A stretch of 64,000 nucleotides of DNA from Lignipirellula cremea (GCF_007751035.1 NZ_CP036433.1:2275001-2339000); one strand, 5' to 3'. Counted from the first letter of the stretch, positions 52,725 through 62,381 are shown. Translations and numbers: made by a program. The notes: a model not told the origin generated them from the letters alone.

Positions 52725-52832
52725 CCCCCCGGTAACAATCTTCTTTTGCTTTGCGAAAGCACGCTTTTTACACCGCCCCCACCAAGAAAACGGCAGTCGC
52801 TTGTCCCCTTCCGTTGCCCCCTGGAGATCGCC

Positions 52833-53243
52833 ATGAATACCGCTCTCGATATCAGCACCAGCGCCCTGGTGGCGCAGCGGATGCGGCTTAACGCCATATC
52901 AGGCAACATCGCCAACATGACGACCGCCCGGAACGAAGAAGGCGAGGCCGAACCGTACCAGGCGAGGTTCGTCGTGTTCGAGCCGGATGAAAGCATGCGC
53001 ACCTCGGGCGGCGGGGTCGGCGTGAAAGTCGCCAGCGTCGAGACGGAAACCAAAGAACCGCTGCTCAAATACCAGCCCAACCACCCGCTGGCGAATGACC
53101 AGGGCTACGTGGCTTACCCCAACATTAACCTGACTTCCGAGTTTGTCGACGCGCTCGAAGCCACCCGTGCTTACGAGGCGAATATCGGCGTCATGGAGAT
53201 TACAAAAAACATGGGTCGCGAAACTTTGCGAATTATAGGATAA
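52833..53243 (+). CDS. flgC: Flagellar basal-body rod protein
   Basis: A 136-residue rod protein. Start STSALVAQRMRLNAISGNIA NMTT is the conserved FlgBC N-terminal helix. The central part ends YQPNHPLANDQGYVAYPNIN and the C-terminal helix reads EFVDALEATRAYEANIGVME, typical of FlgC. GGAG stands six bases before ATG 52833. It lies between flgB and fliE as in many flagellar operons. Confidence 0.95.
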   Translation: MNTALDISTSALVAQRMRLNAISGNIANMTTARNEEGEAEPYQARFVVFEPDESMRTSGGGVGVKVASVETETKEPLLKYQPNHPLANDQGYVAYPNINLTSEFVDALEATRAYEANIGVMEITKNMGRETLRIIG

Positions 53244-53309
53244 GCATCTTCCCGTTTGTCGTCCGTTCGCTTGACCTGCCCGCCTTTGGAAGTTTAGAGA
53301 GCGCCTGTC

Positions 53310-53630
53310 ATGAATCCTCTCAGTAATGCAACGCTTGCTCCGCTGAACCTGTCGTCGCTCACGCAGGGCGCTGCGGGTATGTCGGGCGCCAAGGGCGCCT
53401 CGGGCTCCGGCGACCAGTTCAAGGCGTTCCTGATTGAATCGCTGCAGGAAATGAACGGCATGCAACAAGCCGCCGACCAGGCAATCGAAAAGCTGGCGAC
53501 CGGCGACGATGTGAATCCGGCCGAAGTGCTGACCGCCGTACAAAAGGCCGATATGTCGTTCCGCATGATGCAGCAGATCCGCAACAAGCTGGTCCAGGCC
53601 TACCAGGAACTGCAGGAGATTCGCATCTAA
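53310..53630 (+). CDS. fliE: Flagellar hook-basal body complex protein
   Basis: A 106-residue adaptor that joins the MS-ring to the rod. The second half is diagnostic: GDDVNPAEVLTAVQKADMSF followed by RMMQQIRNKLVQAYQELQEI. The N-terminal third is glycine/serine-rich (MSGAKGASGSGDQ). Order flgB-flgC-fliE-fliF is the common arrangement. Confidence 0.94.
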   Translation: MNPLSNATLAPLNLSSLTQGAAGMSGAKGASGSGDQFKAFLIESLQEMNGMQQAADQAIEKLATGDDVNPAEVLTAVQKADMSFRMMQQIRNKLVQAYQELQEIRI

Positions 53631-53712
53631 CCGCGACCGAAGTTCGCATTGGGAAAAAGCACCAGGCGCCGTGAGCGCTGCAGGGTCGGGGAGCGAATAG
53701 AAAGCGTCTGGC

Positions 53713-55386
53713 ATGGATTTCATCAACAAAGCATACGGGCAGGTGGTCGACGTCTTCCAGTCGCTCACGCTTGGCGCCCGGATTACGTCCGCCCTGTTGC
53801 TGGCGATCGTGGTGATCAGTCTGGCTTTCCTGTTCCGCGTCCAGGTCAGCTCCGGCGACGAATATCTCTTTGGCAATCGGGAGTTCAGCAACAGCGAACT
53901 GGCCGCCATGGAGTCGGCTTTTGCCGCCGGCGGACTCAACGAGTCCGAAATCAAAGGCTATCGCATGCAGGTGCCGCGGTCGCAGAAAAATCTGTACCTG
54001 CAGGCCCTGAACGACGCTAACTTCCAGCTGGAACAGCATGGCGGCTTTGAAAACAGCGCGATCGTCGATTCTTCCAGCCCGTTTGTCACCGACAAGCAGC
54101 GCGAATTCAAAAACAAGGCCGCCCGCGAGAAGGAACTGGCCCTGATCGTCAAGCGGATGCGCGATATCGATAACGCCACCGTCCAGATCGACGAACAGCG
54201 CAAAAGCGGCCTCCGGTCCGAGGTGGAAAAAACCGCCCTGGTCGCCGTGCAAACCACAGGCGGCCGCGCCCTGGAAGGGGAACGCGTCCGAGCGATCCGG
54301 GAAACGATCGCCGGCGCCGTCGCCGGGCTCGATTCCAAAAACATCACCGTCACCGACATGCAAACAGGCCTGGCTTACCGCGGCATGTCGGCCGACGGCA
54401 TGCCGCTGGCATCGGACAGTCCCTATGCGACCCACAAGAACCAGTATGAAAACGTCTGGAAGGAAAAAATCCTCCGCCACCTGTCCGCCATTCCCGGCGT
54501 GAATGTGGAAGTGAACGTCGAGTTGAATCCGCAACTGCGGAACGAGGAAATCAGCCGCAAGATCGACGGCAAACCGGTTTCCGTCGCCATTAAAGAAAGC
54601 ACCAAAGGGGAAACGACCAAAGGGGCCGCCCGCGGCGGTCGACCCGGCGCCGTGCCCAACGGCGTGAGCAATACGGCCGCTTCGCTGGTGGAAACGGAAT
54701 CCCAGCGTTCCGAATCCGAGTTGACCGAGAATAATTCGGAGCAGCGGCTGTTACCCTCGACCGACCACATTGTGCGGACCACCGCCCCGCTGACGCCCGA
54801 ACGGGTCACCGCCTCGATCGATGTGCCGCAAAGCTACTTCCACAAAATCTGGATGCGCGACAATCCGCCCGTCGAAGGGGAAGAACCGAAAACGCCGCAG
54901 CCGACCGACCTGAAAAAGATCGAAGAAGGCGTCATCAAGAAAATCGAAGAGTCGATTGTCAACCTGCTGCCGTCGGTGCCGCCCGGCGTTGATCCTTACC
55001 CGCAGGTGGTGGTGACGACCTACCCCGACATGCCGATTGCGGCCCCGCCCGCGGAAGATATGGTCGCCCAGGCGACAACCTGGCTGGGCGGAAACTGGCG
55101 CACGGTCGGCATGATTCTGTTCGGTCTCTTCGGCCTGATGATGCTCCGCAGCATGGTCCGCAGCGCGGCGCCCGAGCCCAGTGAGGAAGAGGCCGCCGCC
55201 CGCCTGAGCGATCCGGCCGCCGAGGGCGACGAAGACGACGACGAAGAGAAGGAAGAAACGAACGAGCTGAAACGCCGCTTCGAACAAGGCGGCCCCAACC
55301 TCCGCAGCGACCTGACCCAGCTGGTCACCGACGATCCCGACGCGGCCGCCGCCGTGTTAAGCAAGTGGATCGGCGACGCCGCCTGA
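53713..55386 (+). CDS. fliF: Flagellar MS-ring protein
   Basis: A 557-residue ring protein with two membrane spans, about residues 22-42 (ITSALLLAIVVISLAFLF) and 467-485 (VGMILFGLFGLMMLRSM). The ring-building YscJ/FliF motifs lie between them: AVQTTGGRALEGERVRAIRE and GVNVEVNVELNPQ, with a 60-residue Ser/Thr/Gly-rich loop. An acidic stretch (EGDEDDDEEKEETNE) precedes the C-terminal FliG-binding helix LRSDLTQLVTDDPDAAAAVL. It normally precedes fliG, fliH and fliI; here the operon ends and convergent signalling genes follow. Confidence 0.95.
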   Translation: MDFINKAYGQVVDVFQSLTLGARITSALLLAIVVISLAFLFRVQVSSGDEYLFGNREFSNSELAAMESAFAAGGLNESEIKGYRMQVPRSQKNLYLQALNDANFQLEQHGGFENSAIVDSSSPFVTDKQREFKNKAAREKELALIVKRMRDIDNATVQIDEQRKSGLRSEVEKTALVAVQTTGGRALEGERVRAIRETIAGAVAGLDSKNITVTDMQTGLAYRGMSADGMPLASDSPYATHKNQYENVWKEKILRHLSAIPGVNVEVNVELNPQLRNEEISRKIDGKPVSVAIKESTKGETTKGAARGGRPGAVPNGVSNTAASLVETESQRSESELTENNSEQRLLPSTDHIVRTTAPLTPERVTASIDVPQSYFHKIWMRDNPPVEGEEPKTPQPTDLKKIEEGVIKKIEESIVNLLPSVPPGVDPYPQVVVTTYPDMPIAAPPAEDMVAQATTWLGGNWRTVGMILFGLFGLMMLRSMVRSAAPEPSEEEAAARLSDPAAEGDEDDDEEKEETNELKRRFEQGGPNLRSDLTQLVTDDPDAAAAVLSKWIGDAA

Positions 55387-55518
55387 TCGCGGGACCGTCG
55401 TCCTGAGATTCGATAGACACCCGACAGTCGACCTAACTTCGACTTCCGTCAGTTCCCGTTTCTCGCTCCTGTGAAAGTACGCGTTCTTCGCGCAATGAAC
55501 GGCTGCTTTCTGAGCGCC

Positions 55519-56430
55519 TTAAACCATGGCGTGGGGCAAAATGTTGATCCATTTCTGCAGTTCGGCCAGGAGGGCGGGAAAGTGCAGCGGCTTGGCCAGC
55601 ACGGCTTCGGCGCCCATCGACAGCAGACGTCGATGCAGGAAACGGTCTTTCTCTCCCGTCACCACGACCACCGGAATGTCAGCGCTCAAAGGCGATTCTT
55701 TCAAACGCCGCAACACATAGTCGCCATTGCCGTTGGGCATGCGGAAATCGAGCACAATCGCGTCGGCTTGCTGGCGATACGCCGTACGATAGCCGGTCGT
55801 GCCGTCGAACGCCCGCTCCACCGCCACCCCATGGGCAATCAACCGCTCGCGGAGAACGTCGGAAAAATCTTCGTCGTCGTCGATGCACAGCACCCAGGGT
55901 ACATCGTGGGAGGACTTCTCCGGCGGCGAGTCCAGGTCTTCGCCCGCCCCCAGCAGAGCAAACACTGCGTCGACCAGATCGATCGATTCCAGCGGCGCCA
56001 CGACGTCGGTCAAACGCGGCACAGGCGACAGGCGCCTTTGAATCGCGGCGATGGGTTGCGGCATGGGAAACAGTTCCTTGAGCAGGGGATCGATACGGCT
56101 CCAGACGTCGCCGCCTTTGGGAATATAGTACGCTCCCAGCTGGTGGCAACGTCGCACGGAATCCTCCGCGACAGAGCCGGTCAGGACCAGGACCGGCGTG
56201 GAGGCCAGTCGCGGATCGGCCGCCAGCATTTCACATAAGGCCAGACCGTCGCCCGGCGGCATGTTTACATCCAGACAAAGCAGGTCCGGAGCATGATCCG
56301 ACGCCAGACGCAGCGCCTCGAAGGCGTTATCCGCATTCAATACCTGGAACGCGCGACTCTTGAACCGCTCGGTCAGAATGGCCGCCAGATCCTGGTCGTC
56401 GTCGGCTAATAAAACGGTGCGGTCTAGCAT
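55519..56430 (-). CDS. Response regulator with two receiver domains, no output domain
   Basis: A 303-residue protein with two complete receiver domains. The first has Asp54 in LLCLDVNMPPGDG and Lys105 in YYIPKGGD; the second has Asp228 in AIVLDFRMPNGNG and a C-terminal Lys in AVLAKPLH. A variable linker (about 125-175) joins them. There is no DNA-binding or enzymatic output, so it most likely works as a phosphate sink or as a step in a phosphorelay. Its start overlaps the end of the adjacent hybrid kinase gene by seven bases, so they act together. Confidence 0.9.
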   Translation of the reverse strand: MLDRTVLLADDDQDLAAILTERFKSRAFQVLNADNAFEALRLASDHAPDLLCLDVNMPPGDGLALCEMLAADPRLASTPVLVLTGSVAEDSVRRCHQLGAYYIPKGGDVWSRIDPLLKELFPMPQPIAAIQRRLSPVPRLTDVVAPLESIDLVDAVFALLGAGEDLDSPPEKSSHDVPWVLCIDDDEDFSDVLRERLIAHGVAVERAFDGTTGYRTAYRQQADAIVLDFRMPNGNGDYVLRRLKESPLSADIPVVVVTGEKDRFLHRRLLSMGAEAVLAKPLHFPALLAELQKWINILPHAMV

Positions 56431-58358
56431 GGGCAGGGCTCCTGGGTCAGGGAGTTTTTCAGGGCCAGCAACACATCCTGCGAGTTGTAGGGATTGGTTA
56501 TAAAAAAGTTGGCGCCTTCGTTAAGGGCCGTTTGCTGGTCGCGGAGCGAAGCAGACAGCATGACGATGGGCGTCCATACGGTGGATTCATTCCCACGCAG
56601 TTTCTTGAGCGTCTGCAGGCCGTCCTGAAACGGCATGCGGACATCCAGCACAATCGCATCAGGTTGTTCGGCGATCGCGTGGGCCCAGGCTTCCAGGCCG
56701 TTCTCGGCCGTGATGACGTCGTAGCCGGCTGCTTCCAGTCGCACAGACAGGCCTTCCAGCACATCGGGGTTGTCGTCGGCCAGCAGCACCCGGGGACGGA
56801 ACGCCACGCCCGCCGCCGTGGCTGGCGCCGTCGCGAATTGCTGCATGAACGCCTCGACGACCGGGGCGGCCGCTTCCTGCAGGCTCCAGGTCTGCAGGAC
56901 TTTGACCGTAATCTCCGGCAACGGCATCGGCGAGTTCCGCCGCATCTGCGACCACTCTTCCTGGATCCGCGACTGCGTCGCTTCCAGACGGTCGCGCGGG
57001 CAGGCCGTTAGCATGGCCCAGGCGCCCAGCGGCTGGCGATAAACAAAGTTGAAGCGCGACCGCGTACCCTGCAGGAATTCATCGACCACGACCGCGCTTT
57101 CTTCAAAGCCCGGCTGGATGGAAACTGTCAGCAGGCTGACATCCTGTTCGGACGCGCAACGCTTCTGAAAAACTTCCACCTGACGGCGGGCCAGCGAGCG
57201 GGGATCGTCGGCGGGCGTGGTGAACGAGAACACGCTGCCGCGGCCCTGTTCGCTTTCAACATGCATCTGTCCCAGGTTGAGCATCACCAGCTCCCGCGCG
57301 ATATTCAGCCCCAGGCCAAAGCCTTTAGTGCTGCTGCGAAGCGGCGTGTCGACCTGCTGGAAACGATCAAAAATGCGGTCCAGATTCTCCTGGCTGATGC
57401 CGACGCCCGTATCGGAAACGCCGACGCGAACTTCGTTCTGCTCGGGCTCAAACCGGGTCCAGATCGAGACCCGTCCCTGTTTGCCGGTGAATTTGATGGC
57501 GTTGACGGCCAGGTTAATCACGGCCCGGCGGACTTTTTCATCGTCGCAGAAAACGGGCGGTGCGGCCGGGTCAAAGTCCAGCTGCAGCGTCACCCCGCCC
57601 AGCATGGCCCGGCGTTCCAGCAGCGAAGCCACCGGAGCCAGGACATCGGACAGGCAGCAGCGCCGGCGCCACACCCCCAGCAACCCCGCTTCCAGCTTGC
57701 TGGTGTCAAGCATGTCGTCGACCATGATCGCCAGGTCGTCGGTCCGGTTGATGACCCTGTCCAGGCGACTGGCCTGTTTTTGATTGACGGGGCCGTCGAG
57801 TCCGTCCCGCATGATGGCAGCGAACTCGCGAATCACCGTAAGCGGAGTGCGGAATTCGTGCGACACATTGTCGACAAACTGCTGAGCCGTGCTGTACAGC
57901 TCTTCGAGCTTCTGGTTCTTTTGTTCCAGCAACTGGTTGGCGGCGCGAAGATCCTCACGCAGGCGCCAGCGAACCACCGCGTGCCGGATCGTTTGTGACA
58001 GGCTCCGCGTGTTGACGTCGCATTTGCAGAGGAATTCCTGGGCGCCTTCATCGAGGGCCTCCATGGCGGCTTCGTGGTCGCTTAGTCCGGTAAGCACCAC
58101 CAGCGGAACCGGCGGCGCCCCGTTCATAAAGGCGTGCAGCGTTTCCAGGCCGCGGCCTTCAGGCAAACCCAGGTCCAGCAGGACCACATCAAAGCAGCCC
58201 TGTTGCAGCGTTTGCAGACCGTCGGTCAGCGAAGTTTTGTGCGTCACGCAGAATTGGGAAGCAGCCTTGGAGAGGGCTCTCTGGGCCAGTTCCGCGTCAA
58301 GCTCATCGTCGTCGATCAGCAGCACCTGGGTTACAGCTTCCAGCATCATGTTATGCAT
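56424..58358 (-). CDS. Hybrid histidine kinase: receiver-HisKA-HATPase-receiver
   Basis: A 644-residue soluble protein. The N-terminal receiver has Asp62 in VVLLDLGLPEGRG and Lys112 in FLCKCD. A coiled coil (about 135-160) leads to His167 in FVDNVSHEFRTPLTVIREFA. HATPase boxes are NLAVNAIKFTGKQG, VGVSDTGVGISQEN and FGLGLNIAREL. A domain of no clear family (about 385-505) precedes the C-terminal receiver, with Asp in AIVLDVRMPFQDG. There the usual FL.KP loop reads FFITNPYN: the conserved Lys is Asn. The N-terminal receiver should control the kinase from another pathway. Three ATGs (58358, 58349 and 58346) are possible starts. Confidence 0.9.
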   Translation of the reverse strand: MHNMMLEAVTQVLLIDDDELDAELAQRALSKAASQFCVTHKTSLTDGLQTLQQGCFDVVLLDLGLPEGRGLETLHAFMNGAPPVPLVVLTGLSDHEAAMEALDEGAQEFLCKCDVNTRSLSQTIRHAVVRWRLREDLRAANQLLEQKNQKLEELYSTAQQFVDNVSHEFRTPLTVIREFAAIMRDGLDGPVNQKQASRLDRVINRTDDLAIMVDDMLDTSKLEAGLLGVWRRRCCLSDVLAPVASLLERRAMLGGVTLQLDFDPAAPPVFCDDEKVRRAVINLAVNAIKFTGKQGRVSIWTRFEPEQNEVRVGVSDTGVGISQENLDRIFDRFQQVDTPLRSSTKGFGLGLNIARELVMLNLGQMHVESEQGRGSVFSFTTPADDPRSLARRQVEVFQKRCASEQDVSLLTVSIQPGFEESAVVVDEFLQGTRSRFNFVYRQPLGAWAMLTACPRDRLEATQSRIQEEWSQMRRNSPMPLPEITVKVLQTWSLQEAAAPVVEAFMQQFATAPATAAGVAFRPRVLLADDNPDVLEGLSVRLEAAGYDVITAENGLEAWAHAIAEQPDAIVLDVRMPFQDGLQTLKKLRGNESTVWTPIVMLSASLRDQQTALNEGANFFITNPYNSQDVLLALKNSLTQEPCPC

Positions 58359-58739
58359 CCCCAGCAGGAATTTTGCGGTCGAGCGGCTACCGTCGCCGTC
58401 GTTATTTCCAGCAAGCGACAGTATGCCAGATCGCGTTTCCGCTCCGCCTTGTTCATCGCAGCTGTTGAAAGATAGCTTACGATCCAGGCGTGGGGGAATT
58501 TCCTATGAGAGTTATTTCCCCCCCTATTTCCTGTCGTATGACGAATCGCATCGGCACGGACGAAAGGAGCCGCCCGGCTACACCGGCTCGGACGGTTTTA
58601 CCGACCAGAATCGCGAACAGGCGCCCGAGAAGACGGCGCGAAGAAATTGCCCAGGGATGGTTTGGCCGGCGAGACAGAAGCGTCGCCGACCCCCCGCGGC
58701 CGTGCACAGCCGCGGGGAGAAGGGAGAAGGGGCAACGCA
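58359..58739. other. Intergenic region between hybrid kinase and DUF1559 genes
   Basis: This 381-base stretch lies before the kinase start and after a DUF1559 stop, both leftward genes. It holds a strong GC hairpin (58692-58717) and no supportable gene. Confidence 0.5.
58692..58717 (-). terminator. GC-rich hairpin after the DUF1559 gene
   Basis: Arms CCCCGCGGC (58692-58700) and GCCGCGGGG (58709-58717) with an eight-base loop, about 25 bases past the leftward stop at 58740. No T-run follows, so a terminator role rests on position and stem strength. Confidence 0.45.
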
Positions 58740-60521
58740 CTAGTTGGCGTCAAAATCGAAGTCGATCACGGTGTCATCCGCGCGTTCGACCAGAATTTTG
58801 AACTGCTCCTTGGTGATCCGGTTCAAATCAATCAGATGAATACTGCTGTCGACAAAGCAGGCAAGCAGCTTGCCGTCGGGCAGTTCGCCCACGCCGGCCA
58901 GCGGATCGCTGACGTCGTAAGTAATGTCTTCCGGTTTGGTCCACGGAACGGCCTTGTCGGGCGCCACACGCACCACAGCAAGGGTATTGCTCGCGCCGTC
59001 GGTAAAGTCATCGATGGCTATTCCCCGCTGAAACGGATGCAGTCCGGCCTCTGTTTTCAGCTCAAAAGCACTGCCTTTATTGGCAAAGGCCAGATAGCGG
59101 GTGCGGCCATCGGGAGAGTCGCCAAACACCGCCGGCATCTGTTCGGCCAGTTTCAGGTTGTGGGGACTGTCCCAGGGTTCGTCGAGTTTGAACTTGTCGT
59201 ACAAGGCCGATTCTTCCAGATACGGCAAAATCGCCACCCGCCAGCTGAGTAGCGGCTTGCCGCTCTCATCGATAATCGCGGCCGGCGGGAAGTTTCGGTG
59301 GGCGTCGTGAAAGTTTGCCATCGCCAGCCCGATCTGTTTGAGATCGTTCCGCGGCCTGTTCGTTTCCTCCGCCTTCTTTTTCAAGGCGACGAAGATCGGC
59401 CCCAGGGTCGCGGGCCACTGGGCCACATCGGCGGGAGTGGTCACGACGCCGTGAGTGGAAGTCCCCTCCTGCGTCAGTTGGACGCCGTCGAGGATGGCGC
59501 CCAACGCCTTTTTCAGCTTGACGGTTGCAGGCGGATCAACGCCCATTCCATCGACAGCGGCCAGCCCGGCCTGGCGGCCGAGCGGGAGCATGGAGTTACC
59601 AAAATCGACCAGCGTTTTGGCGGCTGCGGCGTCGGTCATTTCCACCTGCAGATGGGCCAGGCGTCCTTCGGCCAGCGAGCCGGCGGCGACGAGGGTTTTC
59701 ACTTTCGGAATCACTTCAGCCAGCACCCGCAGCGGGGGCGGGCCATGCCCCATCTCTGCGGCAAACGTGTCCGTCGCGAATGCGAGGGCCTTGGGGTCGC
59801 TCGCACCGACGACCAGGAACGCATCGTTTTCCAGACCGGCCTGCTCTATCAAGGGCTGCAGGTGGGCGGGCGGTCCGGTTTGGGCGAGCGACTTTTCCAG
59901 GAAGGCTGGCTGGTTCGTTCTGACCAGGACATTGTCGCGAATGGCCACGTTGGTGTACTCCAGTTCGTACACGTCAAAGCCGTGAGACTGTCGGGTCGGT
60001 TTTGTAGGCTCCCCCAGTTCGTTCTGCGTCGATGCCTCCAGTTGGTCCCTGGCTTCGGCGACGGACGCGAACTCCCTGACGGTGCAAACCACCTGTCGCA
60101 ACTCCCCTTCTTCGTCAGCGTAGCCAAAAATGTTCAGCACGCGCGCCTCTCGGCCAAATTCTTCCTGGATCTCTTGCTCCATGTCCAGCGTCTGCAGCAT
60201 CCGCCGGAGCAGGGGACGCGACAGAGCTTGTTGCGAATTGACGAACCCGCAGCCAATCGCCTCCGCCGGGACGAACTTCAGCAAGGCGCTCACGGCCGAC
60301 GTATCGACCTTCGCGGACGGGGCCGGCGTCGTAGCAACCGGCGGCGCTTTATCAGGCGTCGAGGCTCCTGGCGTTGTGGTTCCCGGCGTCGTTGGCGTAG
60401 CAGCGACTCCGCTGGCCGGATCGGCTGGCTTTTCGTCGGCCTTTTTGGCCTGGCCGCCGCAACCACAGAGCGCGAACGCGCCGATCAGTAGCAGCGGAGA
60501 AAGATACTTCAGCATGTGCAT
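58740..60521 (-). CDS. DUF1559-type lipoprotein, tandem paralog 1
   Basis: A 593-residue predicted lipoprotein: signal LSPLLLIGAFALCGC with the lipobox cysteine at residue 21, then a Pro/Thr-rich linker (TPTTPGTTTPGASTP). A helical/beta middle (about 70-340) is shared with its neighbour. The DUF1559 signature RNDLKQIGLAMANFHDAHRN (about 385-404) is followed by PLLSWRVAILPYLEESALYD and DEPWDSPHN, ending with PWTKPEDITYDVSDPLAGVG and KLLACFVDSS. DUF1559 proteins carry a pseudopilin-like fold and are hugely expanded in planctomycetes; function is unknown. Ribosome site GGAG four bases before ATG 60521. Confidence 0.85.
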   Translation of the reverse strand: MHMLKYLSPLLLIGAFALCGCGGQAKKADEKPADPASGVAATPTTPGTTTPGASTPDKAPPVATTPAPSAKVDTSAVSALLKFVPAEAIGCGFVNSQQALSRPLLRRMLQTLDMEQEIQEEFGREARVLNIFGYADEEGELRQVVCTVREFASVAEARDQLEASTQNELGEPTKPTRQSHGFDVYELEYTNVAIRDNVLVRTNQPAFLEKSLAQTGPPAHLQPLIEQAGLENDAFLVVGASDPKALAFATDTFAAEMGHGPPPLRVLAEVIPKVKTLVAAGSLAEGRLAHLQVEMTDAAAAKTLVDFGNSMLPLGRQAGLAAVDGMGVDPPATVKLKKALGAILDGVQLTQEGTSTHGVVTTPADVAQWPATLGPIFVALKKKAEETNRPRNDLKQIGLAMANFHDAHRNFPPAAIIDESGKPLLSWRVAILPYLEESALYDKFKLDEPWDSPHNLKLAEQMPAVFGDSPDGRTRYLAFANKGSAFELKTEAGLHPFQRGIAIDDFTDGASNTLAVVRVAPDKAVPWTKPEDITYDVSDPLAGVGELPDGKLLACFVDSSIHLIDLNRITKEQFKILVERADDTVIDFDFDAN

Positions 60522-60575
60522 TCAACTCCAAAGAAAGAGAAAAAACTTGAAATCGAACGGAGTCGCCAGACAGCG

Positions 60576-62381
60576 CTACTTCGCTCTAAAATCAAAATCG
60601 ATCTCGTTGTCGTCCTCGTACTCGACCAGCATTTTGAACTGTTCTTTGGTGATGCGATTCAGATCAATCCAGGATGACCTGGCAGAGAGAAAACAGACGA
60701 GCAGTTTGCCGTCGGGCTGTTCGCCGACGCCTGCCAGCGGGTCGCTGATGTCGTACGTGACATCTTCCGGTTTGGTCCAGGGGACGGCTTTGTCGGGCGC
60801 CACATGCACCACGGCAATCGTAACGCTAACGCCGTCGGTGATGTCTGCAAATCGCACACTCCTCGGGAACGGCGGACGTTCTGGATCCGGGATCGTTTCA
60901 AACACGCCGCCCTTGTTGGCAAAGCCCAGAAAACGGGTGCGGCCGTCGGTGGATTTGCCAAACACGGCGGGCATTTTTTCCACCAGCTGCAGGTTGTGCG
61001 GGCTGTCCCACGGTTCGTCGAGTTTAAACTGGTCATACAGCTCTTTATTCAGACTCGGCAGGATCGCCACACGCCAGCTCAGCAGCGGCTTGCCGCTTTG
61101 GTCCATGATCGCGGCCGGCGGCAGAATCTGGCGTGCGTCGCGGCGCACCTCGGTATAGTCGTGAATCGCCTGCACGATCTGTTCGATGTGGTGCTGCGGT
61201 ACGATCGTTTCCTCGTTCTTTTTCTTCAGGGCGGCCAGGGTCGACGCCAGGGCGGTGGGCCACTGGGCCACATCGGCCGGCGCGGTGACGACTCCCCGGG
61301 CGGTTGTCCCTTCCTGGGTCAGCTGGATGCCGTCGAAGAGGGCATTGAGCGTTTTCTTCAGCTGGACGGCGGACGGCGGATCGACTCCCAGTTCGTCGAT
61401 CGCAGCCAGCCCCATCTGCCGGGCCTGGAGAGGCAGAACCTTGCCAAAATTGGCGAGCATTTCGGCCGCTTCGTCGTCCTCCATTTCCACCTGCAGATGC
61501 GCCAGGCGACCTTCCGTCAGCGAGCCGGCGGCGACCAGCATTTTCGCTTTCGGAAGCAACGCGGACAGAGGCAGCAGCGAAGGCGGCGCCGACTTTATCT
61601 CTGCAGTCGCCTGCTCCAGCAGAAACGCGTGAGCCTGGGGATCTTTCGCCTTCAGGACGAGCATCGCATCGCTTGCCAGAACGGCCGGATCGATCAGCGG
61701 CTTCAAATGGGCCGGCGGGCCCGTCTGGGCGAGCACGCGGTCGAGATACTCGGACCAGGTCGAATGGATCACCACTTTGTCGCGAAGGGCAAAAACAAGA
61801 AATCCCACCTGGAACACATCAAAACCTTGTACCTGTCGGCTGGGGTTCGTTATTCGCATTCCGAAAAATTCGGCGAACCTGATCAGGCCGGCCCTGGCTT
61901 CGGCAGCGGAAGTAAACTCCCAGATCTGGCACCGGACGATGCCCAGCTTGCCCTCTCGCTCGACATAACCAAAGATGTTCAAAAAACGGACGCGCTGGCC
62001 AATTTCTTCTGTTACCTGATGTTCCAAACCCGTCGCCTGCAGCATCGGCTTCACCAGAGGACGCGACAATCCCTGCTGCGAATTCACGAGCCAAAAGCCC
62101 ACCGTATCTTCCGGGATGAACTTCAGCAGGGCGCTCACGGCCGACGTATCGACCGTTGCCGGCGGGCTCGTCGTTTCCTCGCCAGCCGCCTGGCCCGGCG
62201 AGTCTGCAGCGGGCGTCGTTTTCGCCGGTGCGGCGCCGCCGGGCGCGTTCGTCGCGGCAGGAGCAGTGGCGACTCCACCGGCGGGATCGGCCGGCTTGTC
62301 GTCCGCTTTCTTCGCCTGGCCGCCGCAACCGCCCAGCGCGATCGCGCTGGCGAGTAACAGCGGAGAAAGAGACCTCAACAT
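60576..62381 (-). CDS. DUF1559-type lipoprotein, tandem paralog 2
   Basis: A 601-residue paralog of the downstream gene. Lipobox LGGC places the acylated Cys at residue 20. The mature start GGQAKKADDKPADPAGGVA is nearly that of paralog 1, and blocks such as LAQTGPPAHLKPLIDPAVLA, AAGSLTEGRLAHLQVEM and LLSWRVAILPSLNKELYDQF are closely similar, so duplication is fairly recent. Yet the DUF1559 N-terminal helix reads HHIEQIVQAIHDYTEVRRDA rather than the LKQIGLAxxNFH consensus, i.e. that segment has diverged. It lies 54 bases upstream of paralog 1. Confidence 0.84.
   Translation of the reverse strand: MLRSLSPLLLASAIALGGCGGQAKKADDKPADPAGGVATAPAATNAPGGAAPAKTTPAADSPGQAAGEETTSPPATVDTSAVSALLKFIPEDTVGFWLVNSQQGLSRPLVKPMLQATGLEHQVTEEIGQRVRFLNIFGYVEREGKLGIVRCQIWEFTSAAEARAGLIRFAEFFGMRITNPSRQVQGFDVFQVGFLVFALRDKVVIHSTWSEYLDRVLAQTGPPAHLKPLIDPAVLASDAMLVLKAKDPQAHAFLLEQATAEIKSAPPSLLPLSALLPKAKMLVAAGSLTEGRLAHLQVEMEDDEAAEMLANFGKVLPLQARQMGLAAIDELGVDPPSAVQLKKTLNALFDGIQLTQEGTTARGVVTAPADVAQWPTALASTLAALKKKNEETIVPQHHIEQIVQAIHDYTEVRRDARQILPPAAIMDQSGKPLLSWRVAILPSLNKELYDQFKLDEPWDSPHNLQLVEKMPAVFGKSTDGRTRFLGFANKGGVFETIPDPERPPFPRSVRFADITDGVSVTIAVVHVAPDKAVPWTKPEDVTYDISDPLAGVGEQPDGKLLVCFLSARSSWIDLNRITKEQFKMLVEYEDDNEIDFDFRAK

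Noticed and set aside
52725-52832. Small GCTTT/AAAGC stem followed by T residues between flgB and flgC, as a terminator
   Set aside because: Five-bp stem is too weak and lies inside an otherwise continuous flagellar operon.
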